Below, piece by piece: positions 32,939 to 45,700 of a DNA stretch of 64,000 nucleotides (the stretch's first letter is position 1; each line of letters begins with the position of its first letter). Made by a program: the position numbers and the translations under genes. Under the pieces are notes generated by a model. The model saw only the letters and a program-made list of their open reading frames with translations, was not told where the DNA came from and ran no database searches. Source of the stretch: Brachypterus glaber (Eukaryota; Arthropoda; Insecta; Coleoptera; Kateretidae); the NCBI GenBank assembly GCA_958510825.1, contig OY294054.1, positions 7,115,683 to 7,179,682 of the forward strand. Direction: 5' to 3'.

Positions 32939-33767
32939 TTAACAGTTGCTTTTGCTGAACCTTATATTTATAGTTTCCATTACCATTACTACATAATTGT
33001 TAAAGTGGTCAACTAAAGAGGTATTGTAATTATATCTCGCCTTTTCGAGATCTAATCTACACTGCAATTGTTGCCTAGGCCCCCAGAAAAAATCTAAAAA
33101 TGCTAATCTAAAAATTGCATAACTGCGAAAAGTATGCATATAAGCTTTTGCCCAAAAGGCTTTATCTGAAAAAATTTGATTAATAAAATTAATTAAACTT
33201 TAAAAAGGAACTACATTAAAATCTAGTGTCCCTTCTAACGGATGCAGGAAATCAACAGGGTGTAAATTAACACAGTCAAAACAGGGTAAATTTTTTAAAT
33301 TAACATTTGTACCTGTACCTTGGTTATTTGCTGCTCGATCCTGGTCCATAGCTCCCATGATGTCCGCTACCAATTGTGTGAGCTGGTGGTGGCCAATTTG
33401 GTACGTTGGTGGTAATTGCTCATGTACAGGCGTTGTGGGTTCCCATCTCGCTTCCGGGGATCTGTAAGTTACTTGAGATAGGGTAGGCCTTGTGGGAGAA
33501 GATGATGCCGACGAAGTTCTTGTAGGCGCCAAATTTCGAAAATGGGTTGTTTTCGGAATTGTTCCCGTTTTTCTTCCTTTTACAGGTGTAGCTTGGCCTC
33601 CGAAATTATGTAAAACATCCCCCGCAGCTATCGATGATTGCGGGCGTGGCGACTGACCTTCCACATCCTAGACCAGCATTTTCGAGCCTTTCTTCTAGAC
33701 TAGGTGTATTTTCCTCTTGCCCCTTGGACCTTAGGGCGTATTGGTTGGTTTTTGGCGTTCTCTTCAT
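32939..33767 (-). pseudogene. LTR-retrotransposon gag-like gene, broken
   Basis: A likely start ATG is at 33767 (minus strand; MKRTPKTNQYALRSKGQ, then ERLENAGLG). A frame change near 33663 leads into 33664-33200, a proline/serine-rich stretch ending PCFDCVNLHPVDFLHPLEG. Another change leads to 33139-32939 with YMHTFRSYAIFRLAFLDFFW, GPRQQLQCRLDLEKARYN and LVDHFNNYV. The FLxxFWGxxQQxxxR pattern is typical of retroelement gag. No zinc knuckle, pol or LTR pair is visible, so the superfamily is open. Confidence 0.55.
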
Positions 33768-35198
33768 GGTTTTGACGTAATTCTCGACAATTATTCCTTT
33801 TAAGACCTTTGTAGGAAGCCAGATGTAGGGGGTTACTTTAACCAGGGTAGGTCGAGATGCCCAAAAGGCAATAAAAGCGAGAATTCAGAGTACGGTTGTT
33901 TATTCTGGTACCAATATACTAGAAAAGTATTTACAGTAACTAACATAATAATAAATAAATAAATACTACCGAAACATAATTAATTATAAAATATGAACTT
34001 ACCTACTCCGGAAAGGGTAGCACTAAAAAATTATTAGGTACGACTTTACCGTTTGGCAATAGTATATTAGACTGTTCGCGGTCACGACTGTGAAGCAAAC
34101 AGACCCTGCCGGGCACCTGCCATAGAGGCAAAAAGTGCAACCGACAAGATAGCCGATTGATAAGGGAACAAAAATACCCTAAATAATATTAAAGTTTTAT
34201 TGTTATTAAAACAATTAAAACTGAAATGCTACATCCTAAAGGATTTTAGTAGTTGAGATAGATAAAATATTATAAAAACACGTCAAAAGCTTACTATATT
34301 TAAATTATTTAAATACGTAAAAATATTAATGTATGACAGATTCTAATTTAATAAAAATATATTAAAATCTCATCTAAGGCAGGTTTTCATCGCAGACCAG
34401 TGTTATTTGTTTCTAATGGACTTTTTTCAATTTAATATTAAAATTATTTCTTTTAAATACTGCAATAAAACTTTTTCTTCTATTTTTACAATTTTTTTAA
34501 AAAGTTTACCCCTTTTAACTTTAATGTTTTTAATGGGATTTTAATAGGCTTTCTTAAGATTTTTTCTTCTTTAAAATTTTATTTTATTTTATTAAATTAT
34601 CTTAAAAACATTTGCACAAAAATGTAATGTATATTGATTTATACAACTATTTTTAAAATCAAATAATTTATTTTCCCCCCTTTTACACACATCAATTTCG
34701 TTTTTTTTTAATTCACTTAAATTGTGAGATGAGAAACCAGGGTTTTAATTTTAAGTCTTAATATTAAACAAAAAACAATGCTTTGTGTTACACTAACCAA
34801 TGAATTTTAAACATTTTTTAAACTTTTTTTATGGTTTTTTTTATTAGATCTTAAACTTATTTTTGTGTGTATATTGTATAATTTTCCAAAATCTACAAAA
34901 GGCTTTCTAAATACTTTGATACAAGGATCTTTAATGAAAAAATAAGTCTGTCCGTTTGATTTTAGCTGCAGTATTTTGATTAATAGACCGTACAGGCTAG
35001 ATTGACAACATGATTTACATCATCCCTTTGACATTATTATTGTTTCTTACATTATAGTTTACAAAGCACTTAGATCTCCACTTTTTATATGAAATTTAAA
35101 ACTGCCAAAAAAAAGTATACCGTTTTTAAGAAAACATATTTTTTTGCTTTTGTTTCAAAAATATGTTTCCTTAACTATTTAACTAACCCCATATGGAG
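33768..35198. other. Possible LTR remnant and AT-rich sequence
   Basis: Upstream of the gag-like gene (33820-34150) is a less AT-rich block with an aataaa word on the minus strand (near 33869), which could be a 5' LTR or leader remnant. No matching LTR was found. From 34200 to 35198 I see only AT-rich sequence. Confidence 0.35.
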
Positions 35199-36840
35199 GT
35201 TTGGGAGCGGGAGCTTTAGTTGAAAAATTTACCGCAAAATGTTTTTTCCGCGCAAAGGATTGACAACGATACACATTAACCTCGAAATATTTTTCCCGCG
35301 CAAAGGATTGACAACGATACACATCAACAGCGAAATATTTAAGCGAAATAAAAACAGCGCAAACTATAACCTCGCAAAGTTTTAATAGAGAAATGCAATA
35401 TGCGAAAAATATATAACGAAAGTTTTTTTGGGCTGATTTAATTACTTTTATTTGGGGGCGGGAGCTTTAGTCGAAAAATTTACCGCGAAAAAAAATATCG
35501 CGAAGTTTTTTTTTCGTTTGGACAACGATACACATTAACCGCGAAAAATATTAAAGCGAAATAAATACAGCGAAAACTAACCTCGCAAAGTAGCGAAAGT
35601 TATAGCCGCGAAAATATTTTAGGCTCATTTAATTACTTTTATTTGGGAGCAGTAGCTTTATTACAATAAAAACAGCTAAAACTATAACCTATAGCGAAAA
35701 TATAAATACTTTTATTTGGGGGCGGGAGCTTCAGTCGAAAAATTGACAACGATACACATTAACCGCGAAAAAATATTAAAGCGAAACAAAAACAGCGAAA
35801 ACTATAACCTATATCGCGAAATTATTTCTGCGAAAAAATCACAGCAAAATATTTTTTCCTGCGCAAAGTATGACAACGATACACATTTGGGCAGATTTAA
35901 TTACTTTTATTTGGGAGCAGGAGCTTTTGTCAAAAAAATTACAGCGAAAAAAATATCGCAAAAATATTTCCGCAAAAAATTAAAGCGAAAAGTTTTTTTC
36001 CGGGCAAAGGTTTGACAACGATACACATAAACCGCGAAAAAAAATTAAATTATAATAAAAACAGCGAAAGCTATAACCTATAGCAAAAATATTCGATTTA
36101 TAACTTTTATTTTGTCGAAAAATTTACCGAAAAATATTGCGAAAATATTTCCTTGAAAAAATCACCTCGAATTTTTTTTCCGCGCAAAGGATTAACCGCG
36201 AAATAATATTAAAGCGAAACAAAAACCGCGAAAACTATAACCTCGCAAAGTTTTAATAGCGAAATGCAATTATCGTAAAAAATATATAGCGAGGGTATTA
36301 GCCGCGAAAATATTTTGGGCTTATTTAGTTACTTTTATTTGGAAGCGGGGGCTTTGGCCGAAAAATTTACTGCGAAAAAAAATATCGCGAAAATATTTCT
36401 GCGAAAAAATCGCCGCAAAATGTTTTTTCCTTATTTTGGTTTGGGGGCGGGACCTTTAGTCAAAAAAATTACCACGAAAAAAAAATATCGTGAATAAAAT
36501 ACCGCGATTTTTTTTTCACGCAAAGGATTGACAATGATACACATTAACCGCGAAAAAATATTAAAACGAAATAAAAACAGTGAAAAGTATAACCTCGCAA
36601 AGTAGCGAAAGTATTAGCAGCGAAAATATTTTGGGCTCATTTAATTACTTTTATTTGGGAGCGGGAGCTTTAGTCGAAAAATTTACCGCGAAAAAAAATA
36701 TTGCGAAAATATTTCCGCGAAAAGATCACCGCGAAATGTTTTTTTCCTTCCAAAGTATTGACAACAATACACCTTAACGAAAAATATTAAAGCGAAATAA
36801 AAACATCGAAAACTATAACCTCGCAAAAATATTTTGGGCC
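35199..36840. repeat. CGCGAAA-rich complex repeat field
   Basis: About eight degenerate units open with tttgggagcgggagcttta-like words at 35199, 35452, 35643, 35716, 35909, 36338, 36438 and 36654. They contain ordered blocks gacaacgatacacattaacc, accgcgaaaaaatatta, aaaacagcgaaaactata and ataacctcgcaaag. Unit length is irregular (about 75-430 bp) through nested deletions. Short plus-strand ORFs within it are repeat translations, not genes. Confidence 0.8.
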
Positions 36841-36894
36841 TATTTAATGCAATTTGTGTTTTATGTTGTTCTTATAAAATCTTAAGAGTGGTTA

Positions 36895-37180
36895 TTTAAA
36901 ATACTTAATGGAGGAAATGGAACAAGAAGTCCTCGTACGTCAATCACGCTGTGAAATTCTCTAAATTAATGGTGACCTTGTAGCAAATATGTATGAAATC
37001 TTCCCAACGTTGCCAGATTCACTCGATGAGAAAAGTTTTTTTAAACTTACCTACCGTAGTAAAATAGGGGCATGTTTTCATGAAGTAAACATATCATTAT
37101 CACCTAGGTAATAATAATATTTTAGGTATCCGCTGGATGCCATTGAACTATTTCGCCAACGCTTGTTTTTTATCTTAACA
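36895..37180 (+). other. Possible coding fragment of unknown origin
   Basis: Starting at about 36909 the frame reads MEEMEQEVLVRQSRCEIL, then a stop, then INGDLVANMYEIFPTLPDSL and SFFKLTYRS in the same frame. Farther on, YPLDAIELFRQRLFFILT is readable near 37128. Base composition is less AT-biased than around it. I recognise no family; it may be a decayed transposon or host gene fragment. Confidence 0.2.
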
Positions 37181-37474
37181 AGAAGTTTTCACTGATTTTT
37201 TTAAATTATCAACCACAGCGATTGAATCACTATAAGATTTATTAAATAATAAAGTAAAAAAATGTACACAACACTTTGAAACACTTTTTTGCATTAGAAT
37301 GGTCGGGATAGGTATTAAACTTGAAATATTAAACAAAAATTGTCTAATCACTTCAGGAAAATAACGCACATAAACCACTGCAATGATTATTAACTATTTA
37401 TTATTGACACTACGATTTATTGCAAAAAATACTGGTCAAAATAATTTTCTGAGAATCGAATTAGAAAAGTCGTA

Positions 37475-37652
37475 GCTCTCTCTCTCTCTCTCACTTCAGA
37501 TCTGTGGTTTGAGCTGCCAGGGCTATCCAACCAGTCCTCGTCGGTTACACTTAAACGAAATGGACCGTCTGGTTTGTACCATGCCTTTCCGTCTGTTGCA
37601 ACGAAGTTATCCTCTTGCTGTGAAAAGTCTTCTCTGATGATTTCTTTCTTTT
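37475..37652 (-). CDS. Candidate exon of unknown gene
   Basis: The minus strand has a clean open stretch of about 57 codons with balanced composition: KKEIIREDFSQQEDNFVAT, DGKAWYKPDGPFRLSVTDED, WLDSPGSSNHRSEV. It is preceded by an acceptor-like ttttaaaag and runs into a (CT/GA)n microsatellite at 37475-37492. The codon content stands out from the surrounding AT-rich DNA. No family recognised, and no flanking exons or donor were found. Confidence 0.35.
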
Positions 37653-37710
37653 AAAACACAATCACAATATACTTTTTATAGTCACTAAAGTTTACTGTTT
37701 GATTTATTAA

Positions 37711-37976
37711 GGGCCACTTGCACCAATGCTGTTTTAACTTTAAACTTAGATTAAATTGACAGCTGACCAATCAGAACGCAGCATTTTTAACTTAAACTCG
37801 GTTTAGCTGAGTTAATCCCGTACCAAAATTTGGTGCCCTTAGGGCCACTTGCACCAACTTTTGGTCTGGGATTATCTCAGCTAAACCGAGTTTACGTTAA
37901 AAATGCTACGTTCTGATTGGTCGGCTGTCAATTTAATCCAAGTTTAAAGTTAAACCATCATTGGTGCAAGTGGCCC
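37711..37976. mobile_element. Fold-back MITE with TAA duplication (PIF/Harbinger-like)
   Basis: The ends are GGGCCACTTGCACCAA and its exact complement, flanked on both sides by TAA (37708-37710 and 37977-37979), the 3-bp TWA duplication typical of PIF/Harbinger elements. The two halves (37711-37842 and about 37850-37976) are inverted copies of each other. A second gggccacttgcacc sits at the centre, so it looks like an inverted dimer of a ~130-bp unit. Confidence 0.8.
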
Positions 37977-38210
37977 TAAAAAAAAGTCGTAGCTTCATAA
38001 ACCAAATCCAGTTTTTATATTTCTACAGTTGGCTACACTTTTTTTGGTATTTTTAGGTTATATCATATATTTTTTCGTATTGTTTTGACTGTAGCAAAAC
38101 TGTTGTTTTCCCTTAAAATTTCTATAATTTTTGGCTCTCACTACTCCTAGTTACTGATGTAACCACCATGCAACCCGATGGCTGAAATGTAAAATACAAA
38201 GCCAAAAATC

Positions 38211-38309
38211 GAAGAAGAAGAAGAAGAAGAAGAAGAAGAAGAAGAAGAAGAAGAAGAAGAAGAAGAAGAAGAAGAAGAAGAAGAAGAAGAAGAAGAAGAA
38301 GAAGAAGAA
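38211..38309. repeat. (GAA)33 microsatellite
   Basis: 33 uninterrupted GAA units on the plus strand. The minus-strand polyserine ORF across it is a translation artefact. Confidence 0.98.
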
Positions 38310-38990
38310 AACTGTTGTTTACATCCCATCAGGGGGCTATTTTTACGTGCAATGGGAAATTTGGATTTGTGCTGTATAAAATACTGATCAAAATGTGAAG
38401 TGAATCGCCCAAAGATTTTCAACAAATTTAAAGTTAAATATCTCCGAATATAATAAAAGGTACACATTTTGAAAAGATTACATGTATTTAGAGTTGCCAA
38501 AAACTTTACACTACTAGTGATATGGTATTTTTTCTACTAAAAAATCTGCAAGTGTGAGTGAAAGTTAACCCATTAAGTTTCAGCATGTTAAAACAACATC
38601 TGTTAAATAGTTTGTAGGTGAAGATTATGAATATGGCAAGTACATCTTTGGTTATTATTTTAACATTTTTTACGGTACTTTATAATTATTGTTGAAAATT
38701 GAAATTTCTATGATGATTAAAAGACGATAAAAGTTATTTTGTCAAACAGTAAATATGGAATCGACAAAATCTGACAACGTTGCATTTTGCAAATTTGAAG
38801 CGAGATGATAAAGCTTACAGATGCGTCGTCTGTAGGCTGGATTTAAGGTTTTCTAATGAATTTTTTTAGATTTTTTTTTCCAAATTTTTTCTTTCTGAAT
38901 CGATTTTTGGGGTCACAAAGATGATCTGTTTTTTTTTTCCCACGCTATTTCAAATACACCGTGTATATATATATACTCCAAAAGAAAGTA
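38310..38990. other. Unannotated AT-rich stretch
   Basis: No gene or repeat recognised apart from a short (TA)n run near 38963-38975. Confidence 0.45.
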
Positions 38991-39114
38991 TATAGAACAA
39001 AAGAGATCGATTGTGAACATTTAAAAGAAGCTGAAAGATTATGGTGTATTATGGTTCAAAAAGAAAGCGTTGACAATGGTAAATTTGGGTTCAAAGGAAA
39101 GCAGAATATTAAAG

Positions 39115-39462
39115 TCATCTCCATGTTTGTATAATGGATTTAGTTATTTATTTATTGTAGGATAGATACACAGAATCATGGAGAGCCCCAAATAAGTTAC
39201 AAAACTTGTGCTAGGGGCTCTCCATTAATTTTGAGAAAAAAAAAAAGTCGAAATATTTACAAAGTTGAAAATCTTCAAATTAAAAAAAAAATCTTCAAAT
39301 TAAAAGCTTTCTTCATATTCGCATTTTTCTTTAGTGCTGCTCCATCCTCCAGTACCTTTTTTTTTTAATTTATAGGCACTTTATACAGCAATTTTAAATA
39401 AAAATAATTTTAGAACTTGAGTTGACATTTCTCAATTGACATAATTAATTGATTTGTATAAG
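39115..39462 (-). mobile_element. Insert with LINE-like 3' end inside Pao relic
   Basis: The insert interrupts the Pao reading order. On the minus strand it ends ACAATAAATAAATAAC, a LINE-like tail, and contains a strong hairpin in which ggagagcccc (39180-39189) pairs with ggggctctcc (39215-39224). An A-run follows at 39235. It is probably a 5'-truncated LINE end. Confidence 0.4.
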
Positions 39463-40625
39463 TGGAAGAATAGACAATGCACCAGATCTAGATTTAGAAA
39501 CTAAGAGACCAATTATATTGGAAAGTAATCATTTGTTTACCAACAGATTATCACACACGAAATGGTCATGCTAGTGTTCAATTGATACTTAAGGAAATAA
39601 GACAAAAGTATTACATAATTCGTGCTAGAAAAACAATAACCTCTGTCATAAACAAATGTTACTATTGTAAAATTAAGAATGCTAAACATTCGATACCAAT
39701 AATGAGACAGCTGCCTATTGAAAGACTTCAACGACCTCAAAGAGCCTTTATTTATGTAGGAATGGATTATTTTGGTCCATAGAAGTTAGGTTGGGAAGAA
39801 GAAGAGAAAATAAGTATGGGGATAATTTTTACATGCCTTTCAATTAGAGCGGTACATTTAGAAATTGCAGATAGTTTGAGTACAGACTCAGCAATTTTAG
39901 ATATAAGAAGATTTGTATCCAGAAGAGGTCGAGCAGTAACGAATTAAAAAATGTCTTAAAAGAAGTAAATGACGAAAAATTTAAAACCTATTGCCTCTCC
40001 TAACAAATAGACTGGAAATTCATACCTCCTGCTACCACTCACATGGGAGGATCCTGTGAAAGAATGGTTAGGACAGTAAAACAAACCTTAAAAGTAATAC
40101 TTAAAGAAAAAGTTCCAAGATTTGAAGTATTACTAACAGTACTTGCAGAAGCCGAACAAATAATAAATAGCAGACTCCTGACATATGTATCATCTGACCA
40201 CAACGATTTTGAAAGCCTAACACCCAATAATTTCCTAATAGGAACCTCTAGTATAGTAAAACCTCCTGGTATATTTCAAGAAAAAATAGAGTTACGGAAA
40301 CAATAGAAGTTGGCCCAACAACTATCTGACAGATTTTGGCAAAGATGGATTGGTGAATATTTACCTACCTTGACTACCAGAAGTAAATGGTTGCAAAATT
40401 CCGAAAATATTAGGATTGATGATGTTGTGGATCTAATGGACAACCAGTTACCAAGAAACAATTGGCAACTAGGACAAATAGTAGCAACATATCTAGGAAA
40501 AGATAAACAAGCGAGTTGTGGATATAAAGAGAGCTATAGGAACATACAGACGTCCAACAGCGAAGATATGTCCTATAGAATGCTTGGAGTTCAAGGAAGA
40601 TTAATATTTAAGGGGGGAGAATGTT
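39463..40625 (+). pseudogene. Pao integrase and DUF5641-like tail, broken
   Basis: The zinc-binding part reads LSHTRNGHASVQLILKEI then VINKCYYCKIKNA. The core has an Asp in YVGMDYFGP followed by a stop, then IRAVHLEIADSLSTDSA and VSRRGRAVT. The second-aspartate region is lost around 39940-39960. The Glu region is HMGGSCERMVRTVKQTLK, then SRLLTYVSSDHNDFESLTP. The tail reads QRWIGEYLPTL and NNWQLGQIVATYLGKD. Several stops and shifts make it inactive. Confidence 0.78.
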
Positions 40626-40809
40626 AGAAATAGTATTAGGATTTAGTTGTATTATTTAATATTTTATTTCTTGAGTCGGTTATTTGGTGTTTTAATGTGT
40701 CTTGTCCTTTAGTCAAAAAAAAAGTTTTAAATAATACAGTCGTGTAAGGTTGAGAGGGTCTGGTTAACTGATAGTATAATTACGGAGGGTATACAATTAA
40801 AACATTTTT

Positions 40810-42690
40810 TTAATCTATTATTTCAAAATAGAATTTCTTCTCAGCAGTATAGGCTGGCTAAAAACCAATACAGATTTAACATAAAAATTGCTAAAATAAA
40901 ATATAATACAAATAAAATAAACCTTGCTAATAACAAAACTAAAGCTATATGGCAAATTATAAATAAAAAACTAGGTCATATTAAAAATGATAACTCAATT
41001 TCTAAAATTAATTTTAATTCTAAGGTTTACAATAATGAATATGAAATTGCTAATGTTTTCGGTTTTTATTTTGCTACTGCAGCACAAAATGCAGCCAAGC
41101 ACCATTTTGGTTCAAATCTATCTCTGCCCTGTACTTTTTCCAACCCATTACAGAATTTGATGTATTTAATGCTGTGGAAATGACGGTTTATTATTATAAC
41201 ACTATTTCAAAAATCATGGATATAGTTATTGTTCCCTTTACATATCTTGTTAACCAATCGTTATTTCAAGGATATTTTCCGGATATACTTAAAAAGGCTG
41301 TAATTTCTCCTTTATATAAAAAAGGTGATAAAACTAATATTGATAATTATCGCCAAATATCCATTTTGCCCACAAGTTAGTTATAGAATACTTGGAACAA
41401 AATAAAATGTTATCAGTTTCACAACATGGTTTCAGAAAGGATAAATCAGTTGAATCGGCAACTTTTCAACTGCTTGACTTTGTTTATTAGGAACTGGATA
41501 ATAATAAATTTGTTATTTGTCTTCAATTCGATTTAACAAAGGCATTTGACACAGTATGCCCTGATTTTGTTAAAATTAAATTAGAAAACACAAGAATGCC
41601 TCAGTATATGGTAAACTTCCTTTATTCTTATTTGTTAAAAAAGCAATCACTTGTTAAATTAAGCAACAAAATGTGCTCAGAAATATTTTTTTCCGAATTA
41701 GGCGTTCCTCAAGGATCTATATTGGGGCCTTTATTGTTCCTAATTTATATTAATGATCTCGCAGATTATATAAAAAACATTTTAATTGTCATGTTTGTCG
41801 ACGACACAACCATTTTACTTTCTGCTTTTAGTTCGGAAGAACTTTATTTATTAATATTAAGGGTAATTAACGATTTTGAGTCATGGTGTTAAAGGAATAA
41901 ATTAATATTAAACAGCAGTAAAACAGTTTAAATAAATTTCTGTATCAGACGTGGTATTCCCCAGAATTTTACAATTCCTGATATCTCACTGAGACAACAA
42001 AATTTCTGGGGACTCATTTTGATCAGAATCTTTCCTGGGACACCCATATAAACATGGTTTGCAAATAGCTAAGTAGTGCATACTTTGGTATTTTAAAAAT
42101 GTAGACTGAATTAGACGAGTCAGGAATACTTAATTTGTACTAGTCGCTGGCTTATTCACATATTTCATATAATATTATTAGTTGGGGTAGTGGTAATAAT
42201 TTGCTTAGAGTTTTTATTGTTCAGAAGAGACTTCTAAGGTTGATGTTTAATATGGACTTCAGGGAAACATGTAGAGAGGTATTTAAAATATAAAGTTTAT
42301 TGACTGTGGTTAGTATTTACATTTATAGGTGTGTTCTATATGTCAAAAAGAAATTTGAAAATTTTATAGTTCGTTCTGACATTAATCCTTATAGTACTAG
42401 ACAGAGCCGCAATCTACAAATACCCAGGCATAGAACTTCTTTCTATAAGAGATCACCATTATACTGTTGTATTACTTTTTATAATAAACTGCCGTCAGAA
42501 ATCCCTTAATTTAATATTTTTAAAAAATCTGTAAAACAATTTTTTGTGGGAACTTCTAAAATACTGAATACAATATTTAAAACCAAACTTAAAAAGAGTT
42601 ATTTTTGGTCCATCACAACTAAACATAGGTTAAGCTTAGCTAGTTTAACATACAGAGTATAATAATTTCACTAAACAATAAAGATGTAGA
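40810..42690 (+). mobile_element. CR1/Jockey-like LINE, broken
   Basis: The plus-strand reading begins with a pre-RT region (NKTKAIWQIINKKLG, near 40945). RT pieces follow: LKKAVISPLYKKGDKTNIDN (41290), SQHGFRKDKSVESATFQLLD (41420), LQFDLTKAFDTV (41522), GVPQGSILGPLLFLIYINDL (41703), FVDDTTILLSAF (41792), and a tail with VVSIYIYRCVLYVKKK (42303). The catalytic box is FVDD. Stops and shifts occur throughout. It is the same family type as the minus copy at 17261-18588. The 3' end near 42690 has an aataaa word and A-rich sequence, then the satellite begins. Confidence 0.8.
41596..41892 (+). pseudogene. LINE RT palm with FVDD
   Basis: The longest intact RT piece of this element (98 codons). It contains the GVPQGSILGP block, LLFLIYINDL and the catalytic FVDDT, then SSEELYLLILRVINDFESWC before a premature stop where related copies continue. 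Upstream and downstream pieces of the same protein are in other frames. Confidence 0.8.
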
Positions 42691-42743
42691 GTGTCTGAAA
42701 AAAAATATTTATTTTATTTTAAATGTTCTTTATATTTGAATTT

Positions 42744-45700
42744 TAACCCCCTATAGACAAAGTGTATTTATTCCTGCTCTCCACGATAATATACAGGGTG
42801 TATTCATTTAACTCAACGCCAAAAAATCAAGCTGAATGCCGGAAAATTTTTTGTCTATCGCCACCAAACTTAAAATCTTATTTGGTTTTATCATTTTCTA
42901 CAATATGTTTTTTATCTCAGCTCTCCGCAATAATATGCGGGGTGTGTACATTAAACTGAACGCTAAAAAAACACCTAAACGCTTGAAAAAAATAGTAAAA
43001 TTTTGTCTAACGCTACAAAACTTATTTGGTTTTACCATTTTCTACAATATATTTTTATTTCAGCTCTCGGCGATAATATACGGGGTGTATACATTAAACT
43101 GAACACTAAAAAAAACAACCTGAACGCCTGAAAAAAATACTAATATTTTGTCTATCGCTACAATACTTAAAATCTTATTTGATTTTACCATTTTCTACAA
43201 TATATTTTTATTTCAGCTCTCCGCGATAATATACGGGGTATACATTAAACTGAAAGATAAAAAAAACGAACGCCTGAATAAAATACTAATATTTTGTCTA
43301 TCGCTACAAAACATAAAATCCTATTTGGTTTTATCATTTTCTATAATATATGATAAAAAAACAACCTGAACGTCTGAAAAAATAGTAATATTTTGTCTAT
43401 CGCTACAAAACCTAAAATCCTATTTGGTTTTATCATTTTCTACAATATATATTTATTTCAGCTCTCCGCGATAATATAAGGGGTGTATACATTAAGCTGA
43501 ACGCTAAAAAATCAACCTGAACGCCTGAAAAAAATAGTAAAATTTTGTCTATCCCTACAAAACTTAAAATCTTTTTTGGTTTTATCATTTTCTAAAATAT
43601 ATTTTTATTTCAGCTCTCCGCGATAATATACGGGGTGTATACATTAAACTGAACGATAAAAAAAAACAACCTGAACGGCTGAAAAAAATAGTAAAATTTT
43701 GTCTATCGCCACAAAACTTAAAATCTTATTTGGTTTTACCATTTTCTACAATATATTTTTATTTCATCTCTCCGCGATAATATACGGGGTGTATACATTA
43801 AACTGAACGCTAAAAAAACAACCTGAACGCCTGAATAAAATAGTAAAATTGTGTCTATCGCTACAAAACTTAAAATCTTATTTGCTTTTACCATTTTCTA
43901 TAATATATTTTTATTTCAGCTCTCCGCGATAATATACGGGGTGTATACATTAAGCTGAATGCTAAAAAATCACATGAACGCCTGAAAATAATAGTAAAAT
44001 TTTGTCTATCGCTACAAAACTTAAAATTTTATTTGCTTTTACCACTTTCTACAATATATTTTTATTTTAGCTCTCCGCTATAATATACGGGGTGTATACA
44101 TTAAACTGAAAGCTAAAAACACAACCTGAACGCCTGAAAAAAATAGTAATATTTTGTCTATGGCTACAAAACTTAAAATCTTATTTGGTTTTACCATTTT
44201 CTACAATATATTTTTAATTCAGCTCTCCGCGTAATACACGGGGTGTATACATTAAACTGTACGCTGAAAAATCACATGAACGCCTGAAAATAATAGTAAC
44301 ATTGTGTCTATCGCTACAAAACTTAAAATCTTATTTGTTTTTATTATTTTCTACATTATATTTTTATTTCAGCTCTCCGCGATTAAGCTAAACGCTAAAA
44401 AATCAACCTGAACGCCTGAAAAAAATAGTAAAATTTTGTCTATCCCTACAAAACTTAAAATCTTACTTGCTTTTACCATTTTCTACAATATATTTTTATT
44501 TCAGCTCTCCGCGATAATATACGGGGTGTATACATTAAACTGAACGATAAAAAAAAACAACCTGAACGGCTGAAAAAAAAATAGTAAAATTTTGTCTATC
44601 GCCACAAAACTTAAAATCTTATTTGGTTTTACCATTTTCTACAATATATTTTTATTTCATCTCTCCGCGATAATATACGGGGTGTATACATTAAACTGAA
44701 CGCTAAAAAAACAACCTGAACGCCTGAATAAAATAGTAAAATTGTGTCTATCGCTACAAAACTTAAAATCTTATTTGCTTTTACCATTTTCTATAATATA
44801 TTTTTATTTCAGCTCTCCGCGATAATATACGGGGTGTATACATTAAGCTGAATGCTAAAAAATCACATGAACGCCTGAAAATAATAGTAAAATTTTGTCT
44901 ATCGCTACAAAACTTAAAATTTTATTTGCTTTTACCACTTTCTACAATATATTTTTATTTTAGCTCTCCGCTATAATATACGGGGTGTATACATTAAACT
45001 GAAAGCTAAAAACACAACCTGAACGCCTGAAAAAAATAGTAATATTTTGTCTATGGCTACAAAACTTAAAATCTTATTTGGTTTTACCATTTTCTACAAT
45101 ATATTTTTAATTCAGCTCTCCGCGTAATACACGGGGTGTATACATTAAACTGTACGCTGAAAAATCACATGAACGCCTGAAAATAATAGTATCATTGTGT
45201 CTATCGCTACAAAACTTAAAATCTAATTTGTTTTTATTATTTTCTACATTATATTTTTATTTCAGCTCTCCGCGATTAAGCTAAACGCTAAAAAATCAAC
45301 CAGAACGCTTGAAAATAATAGTAACATTTTGTCTATAGCTACAAAACTTAAAATCTTACTTGCTTTTACCATTTTCTACAATATATTTTTATTTCAGCTC
45401 TCCGCGATAATATACGGGGTGTATACATTAAACTGAAAGATAAAAAAACAACCTGAACGCCTGAAAAAAATAGTAATATTTTGTCTATCGCTACAAAACT
45501 TAAAATCTTATTTGCTTTTACCATTTTCTACAATATATTTTTATTTCAGCTCTCCGCGATAATATACGGGGTGTATACATTAAGCTGAACGCTAAAAAAT
45601 GAACCTGAACTCCTGAAAAAAATAGTAAAATTTTGTCTATCGCGACAAAACTTAAAATCTTATTTGGTTTAACCATTTTCTACAATATATTTTTATTTTA

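Larger units (their letters stand above)
38995..40625 (+). mobile_element. BEL/Pao integrase-bearing relic (second family)
   Basis: A fragment reading EIDCEHLKEAERLWCIMVQK (about 39005) is the Pao segment before integrase. It is separated from the rest by a 39115-39462 insert. Then GRIDNAPDLDLETKRPIIL (from 39463), the zinc-binding region and the integrase core follow to 40625. Sequence differs strongly from the 8.7- and 19-kb BEL/Pao copies, so this is another family. A purine-rich aaggggggagaatgttag at 40612-40627 marks the polypurine tract and probable 3' LTR start at 40622. The LTR end was not found. Confidence 0.75.

Noticed and set aside
33820..34150. 5' LTR of the gag-like gene
   Set aside because: Composition and a polyadenylation word are suggestive, but there is no partner LTR, clear TG...CA ends or primer site.
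35716..36777. Plus-strand ORFs in the CGCGAAA field
   Set aside because: Translations of repeat units that share the same repeat-derived words; no independent coding signal.
38147..38500. Minus-strand polyserine ORF
   Set aside because: It is only the translation of the (GAA)33 microsatellite with short random flanks.
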